Shown: in pieces, positions 17,601-26,505 of the stretch
Layout of the letters: each line of letters opens with the position of its first letter
Position numbering within the stretch: position 1 is the stretch's first letter
Source: Moorena sp. SIO3I8
Lineage (GTDB): Bacteria; Cyanobacteriota; Cyanobacteriia; Cyanobacteriales; Coleofasciculaceae
Direction of reading: 5' to 3'
Length of the DNA: 64,000 nt
Assembly (NCBI RefSeq): GCF_010692325.1
Contig: NZ_JAAHHW010000010.1
Span: forward strand, 1 to 64,000
Translations under genes and position numbers: made by a program
Notes under the pieces: model-generated
Database searches by the model: none
The model's input: only the letters and a program-made list of their open reading frames with translations
What the model was told of the DNA's origin: nothing

Positions 17601-20426
17601 GGTCAACTGGCTTTGAAGTTACTAGAACGATTCAAAGATAAAACATTCAAAGCCAGAACTTATGCAATATATAATTTCTCTCTAAAGCATTGGAAGGAAC
17701 CGCTCAGGGATATATCATCTGTTTCCACGGAAGCTTATCAAAGTGGAATAGAAACTGGAGATCTTGAATATGCTGCTAGTGCTATGGTTACCTATGCCTA
17801 CGCTTTATACCTAAGTGGCATTGAGCTGACGGATGCTAAGAAAGAGACGGCGAAAGCAATTGTAGCTACTATTCAAACTCAGCAGGAAGCTTACCTTCAT
17901 TGGACTCAAACCTATATGCAGGCTATCCTTAACTTGATGGGAGAAACAGAAAATCCCTGCCGTTTGATTGGTGAAGCATACGATGAAGAAAAGATGATGC
18001 CAGTCCATCTAGGCAGTGGAGATCGCACGGCACTGATGCATGCTTATTCCCATAAACTCGCTCTGTGTTATCTTTTCCAGGAATTTCAGCAAGCGGTTGA
18101 AAATGCAGACCAGTTTGAAGACTATGCTGCTAATGCTGGCTCATCATTCATCCTTACCACTGCTTACTTCTATGATGCCCTGGCTCGGCTAGCATTTTAT
18201 CCTGATGCTTCAGAGACTGAAAGAGCAGAAATTTTGACCAAGGTTGCTGCTAAACAAGAAAAAATGGAACTCTGGGCAAAGCAAGCTCCGATGAATTTTC
18301 TACACAAATTTTATCTAGTCGAAGCTGAACGAGCCCGAGTTTTAGGCAAAGATAGCGAAGCTAGAGACTATTACGACCGCGCTATTACCTTAGCCCATAA
18401 AAACGACTATCTCAACGAAGAAGCCCTAGCTTATGAACTAGCAGGCAAATTCTATTTAGCTAGAAACCAAAACCACGTTGCTCGCCACTACCTACAAGAT
18501 GCCCACTATACTTATCAAGGCTGGGGAGCTGTGGCTAAGGTAAAGGATTTGGAAGCTCGATACCCACAATTTTTGGCTACAGTTTCAACAGATAGTATTA
18601 AAACTAGCTTAAATCCGTCAATTACCGACTCAGGTAAAACTACATCCGGTGTTTTGGATATCAATAGCATTCTCAAAGCATCGCAAACTATTTCTGGGGA
18701 AATTATCCCAGACAAGTTGCTGGAAAAGTTAATGAAAATCCTGATTGAGAATGCTGGGGCTCAAAAAGGTTTTATGATACTGGATAAGGACGGTGATTGG
18801 GTAATTGAAGCTGAAGGAAAAGTGGATTCTGATCAGGTGACTACACTGCAATCCCTGCCAGTAGACTCTGTGGATGCTGCCAGTAAAACCCCGGTCTTGT
18901 CAGTCTCTATCGTCAATTATGTGGCTCGCACCCAGGAAAATTTAGTTTTAAGTGATGCGGCTAATCAAGGACAATTTACTCGTGACCCCTACATTGTTGC
19001 CACTCAACCCAAATCGATTATCTGTAGTCCTTTGTTAAATCAAGGTAAACTAAGCGGTATTTTATATTTAGAAAATAATTTAACTACAGACGCATTTACG
19101 AGCGATCGCATTGAAGTGTTAAGAATGCTTTCTGCTCAAGCTGCTATCTCTATTGAAAATGCTCGTCTCTATGGACAGTTAGAAGACTATAACCGCAATC
19201 TAGAGCTTAAAGTAGAAGAGCGCACTCAAGAACTATCTCAAACTTTGGACGTTCTCAAAGCTACTCAAGCGGAACTAATATTTGAAAACGAGTTACTCAA
19301 GAGTGACGAACAAGCCGCGAATTTTGATTATCAAGTGGGGGGAAGTTTACCGATGGATGCTCTCACTTATGTGGTGCGTTCTGCTGACAGAACTCTCTAT
19401 AAAGCTTTAAAGCAAGGGGAGTTTTGTTATATTCTCAATCCCCGCCAGATGGGCAAGTCAAGCCTGATGGTACGTATGATTAACCACCTGAACAATGAGG
19501 GGATTAGCTGCGCGGCGATTGACCTGACTCGGATTGGCAGCGAAAATGTTACCCCTGACCAATGGTATAAGGGATTGGCAGTAGAGCTATGGCGAAGTTT
19601 TGGTTTACTAAGAAAGGTGAATTTAAAAAAGTGGTGGAATGAACGAGGAGATATTTCTACGGTTCAGCGGTTGAGTCAATTTATTGAAGAAGTCTTACTG
19701 GGTGAGGTTGATCAACCAGATAACAGTTTACCGAATAAACGGGTAGTTTTTATCGATGAAGTTGATAGCGTCTTGGGCTTGAATTTTCCAGTTAATGACT
19801 TTTTTGCTCTGATTCGCTCTTGCTATAATCAGCGTACTATCAATCCAGACTATGGCAATTTAACCTTTGCTCTGTTTGGGGTTGCTACCCCCTCTGGCTT
19901 AATTACAGACCACCAAAGAACTCCTTTTAATATTGGTCAGGCGATTCAACTGGAGGGCTTTAAAGAGCATGAAGCCCAACCTTTGCTTCAAGGATTAGCA
20001 GAGAAAGTGAGCAATCCTCAAACACTGCTCAAAGAACTGTTAGCATGGACGAGTGGTCAGCCTTTTTTGACCCAAAAGATCTGTCAATTCATCCGCAGTA
20101 CTTCATCTGCTATCCCTACCAACGACGAAGCTGAATGGATTGAAAATTTGGTGCGAACCAAGGTGATAGAAAATTGGGAATCCCAGGATGAACCAGAGCA
20201 TTTGAGAACTATACGCGATCGCATCCTGGAGAGTAAACAATCTGTAGGGCTACTGGAAATCTATCGACAAATTGTCGAGCAGGGAGAAGTGGTGGCTGTT
20301 GACAGTCCAGAGGAAAAGGAATTGCTGTTGTCTGGGTTAGTGGTGAAGCAACAGGGATGTCTGAGAGTCAATAACCGGATTTATGAATCCATCTTTGACC
20401 GCAGTTGGGTTGAGCAGCATGTTTAA
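14700..20426 (+). CDS. Giant Ser/Thr protein kinase-AAA ATPase-GAF-AAA_35 protein
   Basis: This 1908-residue protein uses the ATG at 14700, five nt after AAAGGAGGT; a longer frame from 14607 lacks such a site. The order resembles cyanobacterial HstK-type kinases. Residues 6-270 are a Ser/Thr kinase (K36, catalytic HKDINPSN with D128, DFG 147-149, SPEQ in the activation loop). From about 299 there is an AAA_16 STAND-like ATPase (SGYSGIGKS 327-335, [10 protein letters not shown]). A long TPR-like helical region follows to about 1290, then a GAF sensor domain at about 1320-1490. After a coiled coil ([21 protein letters not shown]), where HstK proteins continue into a histidine kinase, this one has an AAA_35 ATPase ([11 protein letters not shown] near 1580, [11 protein letters not shown] near 1682) to the end. 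It lies 445 nt after the precursor and may regulate the locus. Confidence 0.9.
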   Translation: MRDLSGYQVTEKLHESTNSLVYRGHRRADHQPVILKMLKQAYPSPESIAWFKREYETTQTINLPGVIDVYSWENLETNWVMVLEDFGGESLNRIIPKQEFTIGEFLHLAIEIVDILGQVHQQHIIHKDINPSNIILNQNTGKLKLIDFGISTTLSREISTFRNPNVLEGTLAYISPEQTGRMNRAIDYRTDFYSLGVTFYELLTGELPFPSNDVLELVHCHIAKQPTPPQELKPEIPAILSALLLKLMAKNAEERYLSAYRIKADLEECFRQWQTKGQIDAFVIDQHNVSDQFQIPQKLYGREQEISTLLAAFERVSQGASEIMLVSGYSGIGKSVLIQEVYKPLTRQHGYFISGKFDQFQRNIPYASLIQAFRSLVQQLLTESQAEIHNWREKLQGELGKNGQVIIEFIPEVELIIGPQPPVPELPPSELRNRFNFVFQKFIKIFTQPEHPLVIFLDDLQWADRASLKLIQLLMTAADNKYLFIIGAYRDNEVNDVHPLTQSLEQLEKARVTIKRILLLPLALTDVTQLIVDTFLVDSITAKQLAELIQEKTGGNPFFINEFIKSMYSEGWFYFNYHSHKWEWDIEQIKAQPLTDNVVELMIKKVKKIPTATQALLKLAACIGNQFYLKTLAVIYEKSIQETATDLQSALQSGLIVPLSYAYQLVELDIEGLSNQLVVEYKFAHDRIQQAVYSLIPKVDTQAVHLGIGKLLLQNKSSEESEQKLFEIVNQLNKGRELIEEQTERDELARLNLRAGKKAKSSAARQLGFNYLQTGLSLLGNQSWSQQYNLSLDLYVEAAEAAYTIANYDQMEPLTEIVLQKAQTLLDKVKVYEVKMQAYCAQRKFIEAVKTGLDVLKLLGIELPEQPNQCDLTGEIEQIKSALGGRQAQQLMDLPQMTDPHKLAAMGVMNYLLSPAYIAMNQLSLVNWCRQVNLSIQFGNSPDFAFPYAGYGLILCLRGELEAGYQFGQLALKLLERFKDKTFKARTYAIYNFSLKHWKEPLRDISSVSTEAYQSGIETGDLEYAASAMVTYAYALYLSGIELTDAKKETAKAIVATIQTQQEAYLHWTQTYMQAILNLMGETENPCRLIGEAYDEEKMMPVHLGSGDRTALMHAYSHKLALCYLFQEFQQAVENADQFEDYAANAGSSFILTTAYFYDALARLAFYPDASETERAEILTKVAAKQEKMELWAKQAPMNFLHKFYLVEAERARVLGKDSEARDYYDRAITLAHKNDYLNEEALAYELAGKFYLARNQNHVARHYLQDAHYTYQGWGAVAKVKDLEARYPQFLATVSTDSIKTSLNPSITDSGKTTSGVLDINSILKASQTISGEIIPDKLLEKLMKILIENAGAQKGFMILDKDGDWVIEAEGKVDSDQVTTLQSLPVDSVDAASKTPVLSVSIVNYVARTQENLVLSDAANQGQFTRDPYIVATQPKSIICSPLLNQGKLSGILYLENNLTTDAFTSDRIEVLRMLSAQAAISIENARLYGQLEDYNRNLELKVEERTQELSQTLDVLKATQAELIFENELLKSDEQAANFDYQVGGSLPMDALTYVVRSADRTLYKALKQGEFCYILNPRQMGKSSLMVRMINHLNNEGISCAAIDLTRIGSENVTPDQWYKGLAVELWRSFGLLRKVNLKKWWNERGDISTVQRLSQFIEEVLLGEVDQPDNSLPNKRVVFIDEVDSVLGLNFPVNDFFALIRSCYNQRTINPDYGNLTFALFGVATPSGLITDHQRTPFNIGQAIQLEGFKEHEAQPLLQGLAEKVSNPQTLLKELLAWTSGQPFLTQKICQFIRSTSSAIPTNDEAEWIENLVRTKVIENWESQDEPEHLRTIRDRILESKQSVGLLEIYRQIVEQGEVVAVDSPEEKELLLSGLVVKQQGCLRVNNRIYESIFDRSWVEQHV

Positions 20427-20454
20427 GTGGGATATTGGACTTTCAATTAAAATA

Positions 20455-20550
20455 GTAAAGGGAATAGGGAATAGGGAGTAGGGAGTAGGGAGTAGGGAGT
20501 AGGGAGTAGGAAACAGAGAGTAGGGAGTAGGGAGTAGGGAGTAGGAAACA
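20455..20550. repeat. GGGAGTA tandem repeat
   Basis: About ten GGGAGTA or GGGAATA units, broken by AGGAAACAG, fill the spacer after the giant kinase. The same 7-nt unit ends the coding frames at 12221-12238 and (reverse strand) 24853-24875. Confidence 0.85.
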
Positions 20551-20658
20551 GGGGACAAAAATTATCACTCACAATTCATTTAGGTACACTATATAGAGAT
20601 TATTAATTATTAGTGCTAAGATATTAATTACCAATAAGTTTATCTATTAATTAAGCTG

Positions 20659-20910
20659 ATGAAAGCTGCCATTGTACGTATTGGAGATTCCCAAGGAATT
20701 AGAATTCCTAAAGCAATTATTGAAGAATGTGGTTTAGCCAATGTAGTTGAAATAACAGTAGAAGATGGGAAGGTAATCATTTCGCCAGTATCCCAGTCTC
20801 GTCAAGGATGGGAAGAAGCGTTTAAAGAAATGGCAGAAAATGGTGATGATGAATTATTAATTGATGATCGGATTAAAAATTATTGGGATGAAGAGGATTG
20901 GAAATGGTAG
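20659..20910 (+). CDS. MazE/AbrB-type antitoxin
   Basis: This 83-residue protein has the swapped-hairpin AbrB/MazE DNA-binding domain at its N-terminus (MKAAIVRIGDSQGIRIPKAI, then VEITVEDGKVIISPV). Its acidic C-terminal tail (GDDELLIDDRIKNYWDEEDW) normally occludes the MazF ribonuclease. The next gene should be mazF. An ATG overlaps its stop at 20904, but only about nine codons of mazF-like sequence follow, so this antitoxin now stands without its toxin. Confidence 0.88.
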   Translation: MKAAIVRIGDSQGIRIPKAIIEECGLANVVEITVEDGKVIISPVSQSRQGWEEAFKEMAENGDDELLIDDRIKNYWDEEDWKW

Positions 20911-20930
20911 CGATTTCTAAGCCAAAAGAT
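20904..20930 (+). pseudogene. mazF toxin remnant cut by a repeat
   Basis: ATG at 20904 overlaps the antitoxin stop by 7 nt, as in mazEF pairs, and reads MVAISKPKD, a typical start of MazF/PemK toxins. The sequence then changes to the TGTTGGGTTTCCTTGCTTCAA repeat and HIP1 repeat DNA, and the frame soon stops. The rest of the toxin is missing before the next operon at 21076. Confidence 0.55.
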
Positions 20931-21075
20931 AGTGTTGGGTTTCCTTGCTTCAAACCAAGCTACAAGAGAATGCGATCGCGTAGCGGCTCCAACTTCGATC
21001 TTCGATTCGGCGCAAGCGTGTAAGTATTCAACCCGATAGAATTGAATCTAGCGACCAAACCTCTCTGTTAAGCCA

Positions 21076-21303
21076 ATGACAACTTCCCTTGAAGAAGCCC
21101 TCAACACGGTTAGTCAACTGCCTCCTGAACAGCAGGCTATGCTGGTTGAAATCATCCAAAACCGTCTGATCGAATCCCGTCGTAAAGAAATTGCTGAGGA
21201 TGCCAAAGAATCGATTGCTAGATTTAAACAGGGCAAGTTACGACCTCAGTCAGCAGAGACTGTAATTTCTCAATTGCAAAAGGCTCTTGACGAAAACCCA
21301 TGA
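21076..21303 (+). CDS. Antitoxin of a RelE/ParE-type module
   Basis: This 75-residue protein starts MTTSLEEALNTVSQLPPEQQAMLVEIIQNRLIESRRKE, the LPxxxQxxLxxxIxxRLIExR helix typical of small antitoxins paired with RelE-fold toxins in cyanobacteria. The C-terminal part is charged and would bind the toxin. Its stop overlaps the toxin start by 4 nt (21300-21303). Confidence 0.85.
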   Translation: MTTSLEEALNTVSQLPPEQQAMLVEIIQNRLIESRRKEIAEDAKESIARFKQGKLRPQSAETVISQLQKALDENP

Positions 21304-21584
21304 GGCAACTGGTACTTACCCCAAAATTTAAGCGGGCTTATCGTAAGTTTGTCTCTCGCAACGCCAAACTCCAGAAACGCATTGAAAACACCCTGAGGCA
21401 AATGGAAGAAGATGTTTTTGACCCAAAACTAGGTACCCATTCTCTGAAAGGAGAGTTATTGGGCCTCAAAGCCTGCTCCTGTGGATACGATTGCCGGATT
21501 GTGTTTTCCATTGAGACAGACCAACAGATTCAAGATGAAGTAATTATTTTACTCGATATTGGCACCCACGATGAGGTGTATTGA
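21300..21584 (+). CDS. RelE/ParE-superfamily toxin
   Basis: This 94-residue protein has the RelE-fold layout: MRQLVLTPKFKRAYRKFVSRNAKLQKRIENTLRQMEEDVFDPKLGTHSLKGELLG, then the core strands YDCRIVFSIE and IILLDIGTHDEVY. RelE toxins cleave mRNA on the ribosome; ParE members poison gyrase. The Arg/Tyr-rich GYDCRIVF strand and terminal GTHDEVY favour the RelE/YafQ-like mRNA-cleaving side. It is complete and coupled to its antitoxin by a 4-nt overlap. Confidence 0.86.
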   Translation: MRQLVLTPKFKRAYRKFVSRNAKLQKRIENTLRQMEEDVFDPKLGTHSLKGELLGLKACSCGYDCRIVFSIETDQQIQDEVIILLDIGTHDEVY

Positions 21585-21631
21585 GGGTGCATTGTGGGTA
21601 TTCCCGTCTTGATGATATTGACCACATTCCC

Positions 21632-22060
21632 CTAAAAAAGGCGAAGTTCAATCCGCTTACCTAAAGCAGCTAGTGCCCGTTCCAGTGTAGGAAGTTTCGT
21701 CCCGTGATCGGGGTTGAGAATGCGCCTGACTTCCTGTTCATCGGTATTGAGAGTATGGGCTAATTGGAGTGATGTGATCCCTGCCTCGGACATGGCCAGG
21801 TAAAGGGCAGCTTTTAAGGCAGTCTGAATTGGCACTGGGACTAAATAGTCTCCGCCTGCCGGGGGTGAGGGGTTGGGGATGTCGAGTTGGTCATCAATCC
21901 TCGCAGCGATCGCTTCTTCCAAACAGTCCGCTGCTTCAGCCAAGCCTTGTTCCATGGAATCTCCCTGAGTAATAGCTTCTGGCAGATCCTGAAAAGTTAC
22001 CACAAACCCGCCATCCGACTCGTCAGGGGTAAATGTAGCTGGGAATGAAAATCGACTCAT
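21632..22060 (-). CDS. hicB: HicB-type antitoxin with C-terminal helix-turn-helix
   Basis: This 142-residue protein starts at ATG 22060 (MSRFSFPATFTPDESDGGFV). Residues 1-65 are the HicB domain (FVVTFQDLPEAITQGDSMEQ, then LAEAADCLEEAI). Residues 80-142 are a Cro/XRE-like helix-turn-helix (AALYLAMSEAGITSLQLAHT, then EVRRILNPDHGTKLPTLERA), used for autorepression. It lies 13 nt after the HicA gene. A dead partial copy is at 3963-4280. Confidence 0.9.
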   Translation of the reverse strand: MSRFSFPATFTPDESDGGFVVTFQDLPEAITQGDSMEQGLAEAADCLEEAIAARIDDQLDIPNPSPPAGGDYLVPVPIQTALKAALYLAMSEAGITSLQLAHTLNTDEQEVRRILNPDHGTKLPTLERALAALGKRIELRLF

Positions 22061-22073
22061 AGTAATGGCATGG

Positions 22074-22286
22074 TTAAATCTCATCTTCCTGTAGACCAAG
22101 CTGACGTAGCATTGCCTTCAATGTCCCAGTCTTGAGTTCATCTTTGGGATTGCGGACAATAGTAAATCGGTCACCAAAATAAAGTGTGACGTGGCTTCCT
22201 TTCCCGCGCTTTTTGTCAACACGAGATTCGAGACCACGCTCTCTGGCTAACTTTTTTACCCTCCTAATGAACTCACTTCCTTTCAT
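22074..22286 (-). CDS. hicA: HicA-type mRNA interferase toxin
   Basis: This 70-residue protein starts at ATG 22286 (MKGSEFIRRVKKLARERGLE). It has the double-stranded-RNA-binding-like HicA fold with the catalytic His in KRGKGSHVTLYFG, then FTIVRNPKDELKTGTLKAMLRQLGL, where the usual HPxxELxxGTxxxIxxxLGL ends the toxin. It precedes hicB in a two-gene minus-strand operon. The core is intact. Confidence 0.9.
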   Translation of the reverse strand: MKGSEFIRRVKKLARERGLESRVDKKRGKGSHVTLYFGDRFTIVRNPKDELKTGTLKAMLRQLGLQEDEI

Positions 22287-22557
22287 GATAAAACTATGGG
22301 ACATTATTGTCCGCTAGTCAAGGGTGAAATGACTCGTGTTGGGTTTATCAAAGATTTGCGATCGCTCTTAGCGGAAGCTTCGCTTCATCCCATAGCGACT
22401 CCATTCGCGTAGCGTGGCCCAAAGGCCAAGGAGCATCGCACTTCCTCTCCCTATTCCCTATTCCCTGTTCCCTATTCCCTATTCCCTGCTCCCTGCTCCC
22501 TGCTCCCTAAAACCCAAGACTTTGTACCTCACCCAATTGAAAACTTCTATAGTTCAA
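22287..22557. repeat. Repeat spacer after molybdate genes
   Basis: A HIP1 plus GTAGCG inverted-repeat block (22360-22440) and a CCCTATTCC / CCCTGCTCC array (22448-22508) fill the spacer. No gene is seen. Confidence 0.6.
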
Positions 22558-24672
22558 TCAACTCTCCATCAAAATCAACCGCAAAGCATCTAACTGCACA
22601 TACCATGGCTGAGGCCAAGCTTTAATCTGATGCCATTTTTCCTTGAAAACTTCAGCTTGGAGGTGGTATTGCTGAGGATTGTAGGACTTACCAAGTTTAG
22701 TTGGTTTTGCCCCCCTAACCCCCCAACTTTGGGGGGGAATCATGTCAAAGTCCCCCAGAATTGGGGGATTTAGGGGGCAATCTATAACTCCTGTATTCCT
22801 AGAAGCAGTATATAAATTCAGATACAGTGTAACTCTGTGCTGGGTTTCACTCATCGTCACCAGCCAACAGGGAAACGTATTGTCGTGATTTGGCTCTTTG
22901 AGAAATATCAGATGATGGGCACGGATGCCAACATAAGCCAACGATTTCCTGATCGGTTCTACAACTGAAAGACTACAGTTCCAGTCCAGGGCTTGAATTT
23001 TTTGGTGGTCAATAATTTCAACCCGAGAAAAGTTTTTACACTCCGTTAATTGTGCTACCCTAAAGCTAGGAGGATGCTCAAAAATAGCTTCTTTAGAACC
23101 AGAAGCAATAACCTTTCCTTCGGAAAGGACTAACAGATTACCACAAACTCGGTAAGCTTCCTCTAATTTATGGGTCACGAAAAGAGTGGCTCCTTGATAA
23201 GTAGAGAAAACTTCCGTTAGTAGCATTTCGATCTGATTCCGGAGATAGGTATCAAGGGCAGAAAGGGGCTCATCTAATAGTAACGCTTCTGGTGCGATCG
23301 CCATTGCTCTTGCCAAGGCTACCCGCTGCTGCTGTCCCCCAGAAAGTTCGTGAGGATAGCGCTTTTCTAGTCCCTGTAAATGCATCAGTTCAATGTATTT
23401 CCATACCCGTTCATTCCTTTGGGCTTTCGGCAATTCCTGCAAGCCAAAGCCGATATTTTGAGCAACATTCATGTGGGGAAAGAGGGCGTAGTTTTGAAAC
23501 ACAAAACCAATGCGACGTTGGTGAGGAGGAAGATTAATACCCTGTTTAGAATCAAACAAAACTCTTCCGTTCAAGACAATGCGGCCTTGAGTGGGTGTAG
23601 CCAAACCAGCAATACACCGTAGCGTCATACTTTTACCAGAACCAGAAGCCCCTAAGATACCTAAGGGCTTACCATTAGCAGTAAATTTAGCATCTAGGGT
23701 AAAGCTAGAGCTTACCTCTTTTCGTAACTCTACTAAAAGTCCTTGACTTGGTTCTATGTTAGATTTTTTCCCTGTTCCCTGTTCTTTTCCCCCCTGATTA
23801 AGGAAAGCTCTAGTCCCCCCCTTATTAAGGGGGGTTAGGGGGGATCCCTTCCTTACTTCTATGTTAGATTTTTTCCCTATTCCCTGTTCTTTTCCCCCCT
23901 TAATAAGGGAAGCTCTAGTCCCCCCCTTAATAAGGGGGGTTAGGGGGGATCCCTTACTTACTTCTATGTTAGATTTTGTCCCTGCTCCCTGCTCCCTGCT
24001 CCCTGCTCCCTGCTCCCTGTTCCCTGCTCCCTGCTCATAGTTAATGATGGTGATTGCCACGAGAGCGATCGCAACCATAATCAACACCCATAGTAGTGCT
24101 TCCCCCATCCTCCCGGCTTGGGCTGCAAAAAAGATAGCGATCGCAATGGTTTGGGTTCTGCCAGGAATACTCCCGGCTAGCATTAACGTAGCGCCAAACT
24201 CTCCCAAAGCTCTAGCAAAAGCCAGAACTGTCCCCGCCATCACCCCTGGCCAAGCCAACGGTAGCAACACTTGCCAAAATACCCTACATTCAGAAGCCCC
24301 CAACGTACGGGCACAGTTAATCAAATCCTGATTAACTTGTTTGAAAGCTCCCAATACAGTTTTATACATCAAAGGAAAGGCAACGACAGTAGCAGCAATC
24401 ACAGTAGCAGGCCAAGACAAGATTACAGATAATCCCAATTGCCTTAATAGCTGTCCCACTGGGCTATTTCTACCTAGTAACAACAGTAATAAGAAGCCAA
24501 CTACTGTAGGCGGTAGCACTATCGGAAGGGTTAAGATACTATCAATAATTCCTTTAGCTTTCCCTTGATAGCTAAACATCCAACCCGCTACTGTAATTCC
24601 CAGAAAGAAAGCAAAGATAGTAGCCAAGCCAGCAGTCTTTAGGGAAATCCATAAAGGAGATAAATCTTCCAT
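22558..24672 (-). CDS. modBC: Fused molybdate ABC transporter permease and ATPase (ModBC)
   Basis: This 704-residue fusion starts at ATG 24672 (MEDLSPLWISLKT). Residues 1-225 are a ModB permease with membrane helices and the EAA-type loop (GALLxxxxCARTLGASECRVFW, LAFARALGEFGATLMLAGSIPG). Residues from about 320 are the ModC ATPase: Walker A GASGSGKS, Q-loop FVFQNYALFPHMNV, signature LSGGQQQRVALARA, Walker B LLLDEPLSALD and switch His in FVTHKLEEAYRV. A C-terminal domain for molybdate-type binding or regulation follows. The permease-ATPase linker (about 227-315) is made of translated spacer repeats (REQGAGSREQGAG, PLTPLNKGGTRA). A second repeat, CCCCCAATTCTGGGGG type, is translated at 22708-22780. 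ModA follows upstream on the same strand. Confidence 0.9.
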   Translation of the reverse strand: MEDLSPLWISLKTAGLATIFAFFLGITVAGWMFSYQGKAKGIIDSILTLPIVLPPTVVGFLLLLLLGRNSPVGQLLRQLGLSVILSWPATVIAATVVAFPLMYKTVLGAFKQVNQDLINCARTLGASECRVFWQVLLPLAWPGVMAGTVLAFARALGEFGATLMLAGSIPGRTQTIAIAIFFAAQAGRMGEALLWVLIMVAIALVAITIINYEQGAGNREQGAGSREQGAGTKSNIEVSKGSPLTPLIKGGTRASLIKGGKEQGIGKKSNIEVRKGSPLTPLNKGGTRAFLNQGGKEQGTGKKSNIEPSQGLLVELRKEVSSSFTLDAKFTANGKPLGILGASGSGKSMTLRCIAGLATPTQGRIVLNGRVLFDSKQGINLPPHQRRIGFVFQNYALFPHMNVAQNIGFGLQELPKAQRNERVWKYIELMHLQGLEKRYPHELSGGQQQRVALARAMAIAPEALLLDEPLSALDTYLRNQIEMLLTEVFSTYQGATLFVTHKLEEAYRVCGNLLVLSEGKVIASGSKEAIFEHPPSFRVAQLTECKNFSRVEIIDHQKIQALDWNCSLSVVEPIRKSLAYVGIRAHHLIFLKEPNHDNTFPCWLVTMSETQHRVTLYLNLYTASRNTGVIDCPLNPPILGDFDMIPPQSWGVRGAKPTKLGKSYNPQQYHLQAEVFKEKWHQIKAWPQPWYVQLDALRLILMES

Positions 24673-24696
24673 AGTGTTGAACAAAGAGTATGGGTA

Positions 24697-24852
24697 GTGT
24701 GGAAAGTGTGGGTAGTGTGGGCAGAAAAAACGGCATATATAGGGTCTCTAATAGTTATAAGGCAAATTCAATTTTATTACCCCGACTCCCGACTCCCGAC
24801 TCCCGACTCCCGACTCCCTATTCCCTATTCCCTGTTCCCTATTCCCTATTCC
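24697..24852. repeat. Microsatellites between modA and modBC
   Basis: TGTGGGTAG/TGTGGAAAG units (24697-24722), a CGACTCC array (24782-24815) and CCCTATTCC/CCCTACTCC units (24818-24875) fill the gap. The last of these also encodes the end of modA. Confidence 0.8.
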
Positions 24853-25665
24853 CTACTCCCTACTCCCTACTCCCTTATCCGCCATAATAAACCCATACCT
24901 CAAAAATATAGTTTTAGCTGAATCACTGATTATAAACTGTACAAACTGGTTAGCATGATCATGGTTTTTAGACTCCTTTAATACTGCTACTGGGTAGATA
25001 ATCCGGGAGTAAGACTCTGGCGGAGCAGTAGCAACTCGTTTAACTTGGTTTGATACCTTAGCATCTGTTGCATACACCAATCCAGCATCCACATTACCTG
25101 TTTCCACATAGGATAGAACTTGACGAACATCTTTGCCAAAAACCAACTTCGGTTTCAGCTGCTCAAACAAATTAAGAGTAGTGAAAACTTCCTTAGCATA
25201 CTGTCCAGCTGGTACACTTTCCGGGTCTCCCATTGCTATTTTACTAATTTTATCAGAGGTTAAGTCCTGAAAATTAGAGATACCCGTCTGGTCTTTAGGA
25301 GTAACTAAAACTACCTGATTATTAAGAAGACTTTGCCTTGTCCCTTCTAGTAAAAGCCCCTTAGATTCCAGAGCATTCATCTGTTTCGGAGCTGCTGAAA
25401 TAAAAACATCCACTGGCGCTCCCTGTTCGATTTGTTGCTGCAACGAACCAGAGGATGCAAAATTATAAATAATGGTAACATCTGGTGTTTCCTTAGTGTA
25501 GAGTACTTTGATAGCTTTCATCGCATCTTGTAAGCTAGCAGCCACTGATACCGTTAGGCTCACCACTTCTGGCTGTTGATTGTTAAAGGTAAGAGCATTG
25601 CAAGCTATTAACACTAAGGATAGACTTAAGCACAGAAACCATGATCTAGTTAGGGATTTAATCAT
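24853..25665 (-). CDS. modA: Molybdate-binding lipoprotein ModA
   Basis: This 270-residue protein has a lipoprotein signal (hydrophobic stretch then LVLIAC, Cys near residue 22). The mature part is a type-II periplasmic binding protein of the ModA family: LTVSVAASLQDAMKAIKVLY (the usual VxAAASLxxA start), DVTIIYNFASSGSLQQQIEQ GAP (SSG anion loop), DVFISAAPKQMNALESKGL, IAMGDPESVPAGQYAKEVF, VRQVLSYVETGNVDAGLVYATDA. It would capture molybdate for ModBC. The final residues (ADKGVGSRE) come from the CCCTACTCC repeat. Confidence 0.9.
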   Translation of the reverse strand: MIKSLTRSWFLCLSLSLVLIACNALTFNNQQPEVVSLTVSVAASLQDAMKAIKVLYTKETPDVTIIYNFASSGSLQQQIEQGAPVDVFISAAPKQMNALESKGLLLEGTRQSLLNNQVVLVTPKDQTGISNFQDLTSDKISKIAMGDPESVPAGQYAKEVFTTLNLFEQLKPKLVFGKDVRQVLSYVETGNVDAGLVYATDAKVSNQVKRVATAPPESYSRIIYPVAVLKESKNHDHANQFVQFIISDSAKTIFLRYGFIMADKGVGSRE

Positions 25666-25785
25666 AAAAGTTATTAGTAGAGTTATAGCATTTTATAGTA
25701 ACCGTGATATACATTTAAATTTTCTTCCCTACTCCCTACTCCCTACTCCCTACTCCCTACTCCCTACCCAATTAGATACTTAACA

Positions 25786-25827
25786 ACAAAAAAAAATAGC
25801 CGTAGAAATAATGTCCACGGCTATTTC
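25786..25827 (-). terminator. Rho-independent terminator
   Basis: A 9-bp stem (AATAGCCGT at 25795-25803 with ACGGCTATT at 25817-25825) is followed on the minus strand by a run of nine T (25788-25796). It lies downstream of the minus-strand gene at 25958-26212. Confidence 0.75.
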
Positions 25828-25957
25828 AAGTCCACAGTAAGTGGATTCAAATCGCTATGTCACTCAGTTCCCGAACCTATCGAGAAATGCTCCTATTTAA
25901 TCATACCGGAACTTTTGTTTTTGCCAAGGGGGGGCAACCCCCCCAGAAACTAACGTT

Positions 25958-26212
25958 TTAACGGAGCATCCAATACTTAGTGATGATCGTAATCACCTCC
26001 CCTGGCATGCCCGTAGGTTGCAGAGGACTCCACTCGGAAGCCTGTGCGTAGTTCATGGCAGACAGGGTATGAATAGTATTAGTTACTCCTTGACGAGGCC
26101 CCTTTAAAATGTGCTGAACAGGTTGTTGCTTTGGGAAAAAATCTTCAAGATTAATTCCGGGAATTTGATCTTCAGGATTATTGTCGGGGTTAGGGATAAA
26201 TTCTTGCGACAT
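25958..26212 (-). CDS. Small hypothetical protein (84 aa)
   Basis: This 84-residue soluble protein is rich in Pro and Asn at the N-terminus (MSQEFIPNPDNNPEDQIPGI). It then has FFPKQQPVQHILKGPRQGV, NTIHTLSAMNYAQASEWSPL and GEVITIITKYWMLR. A terminator follows and a second terminator-like hairpin lies upstream, so it is its own transcription unit. I do not recognise the family. The phrase structure (no repeats, balanced composition) supports a real gene. Confidence 0.6.
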   Translation of the reverse strand: MSQEFIPNPDNNPEDQIPGINLEDFFPKQQPVQHILKGPRQGVTNTIHTLSAMNYAQASEWSPLQPTGMPGEVITIITKYWMLR

Positions 26213-26311
26213 AGCTCAATAGTTTAATTTAGTTTATTTGATTATTGTAATGATTATATATTTTATTGTCAAGGGTTTTTAGAATTTTTTTGGGGGGGGT
26301 ATTTTAATGGT

Positions 26312-26376
26312 AAAAAAAAGCGATCGCGTAGCGGCTCTTTCAGAGCATCGCAAAGATTATGCGATCGCTTTTTTTG
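26312..26376. terminator. HIP1-based terminator-like hairpin
   Basis: A stem AAAAAAGCGATCGC (26314-26327) pairs with GCGATCGCTTTTTTT (26361-26375). The A/T-tailed stem works on either strand; its place suits termination after the minus-strand ATPase gene at 26506-29163. Confidence 0.55.
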
Positions 26377-26505
26377 TATAGCGGTCTGTAGGCTAATTAG
26401 GTAAACAATTTTTTTTCCCTGTTCCCTATTCCCTGTTCCCTGTTCCCTATTCCCTATTCCCTACCTTTACAGATCAAGTTTAAGCTTGGTGCAATAATAT
26501 ATTAT

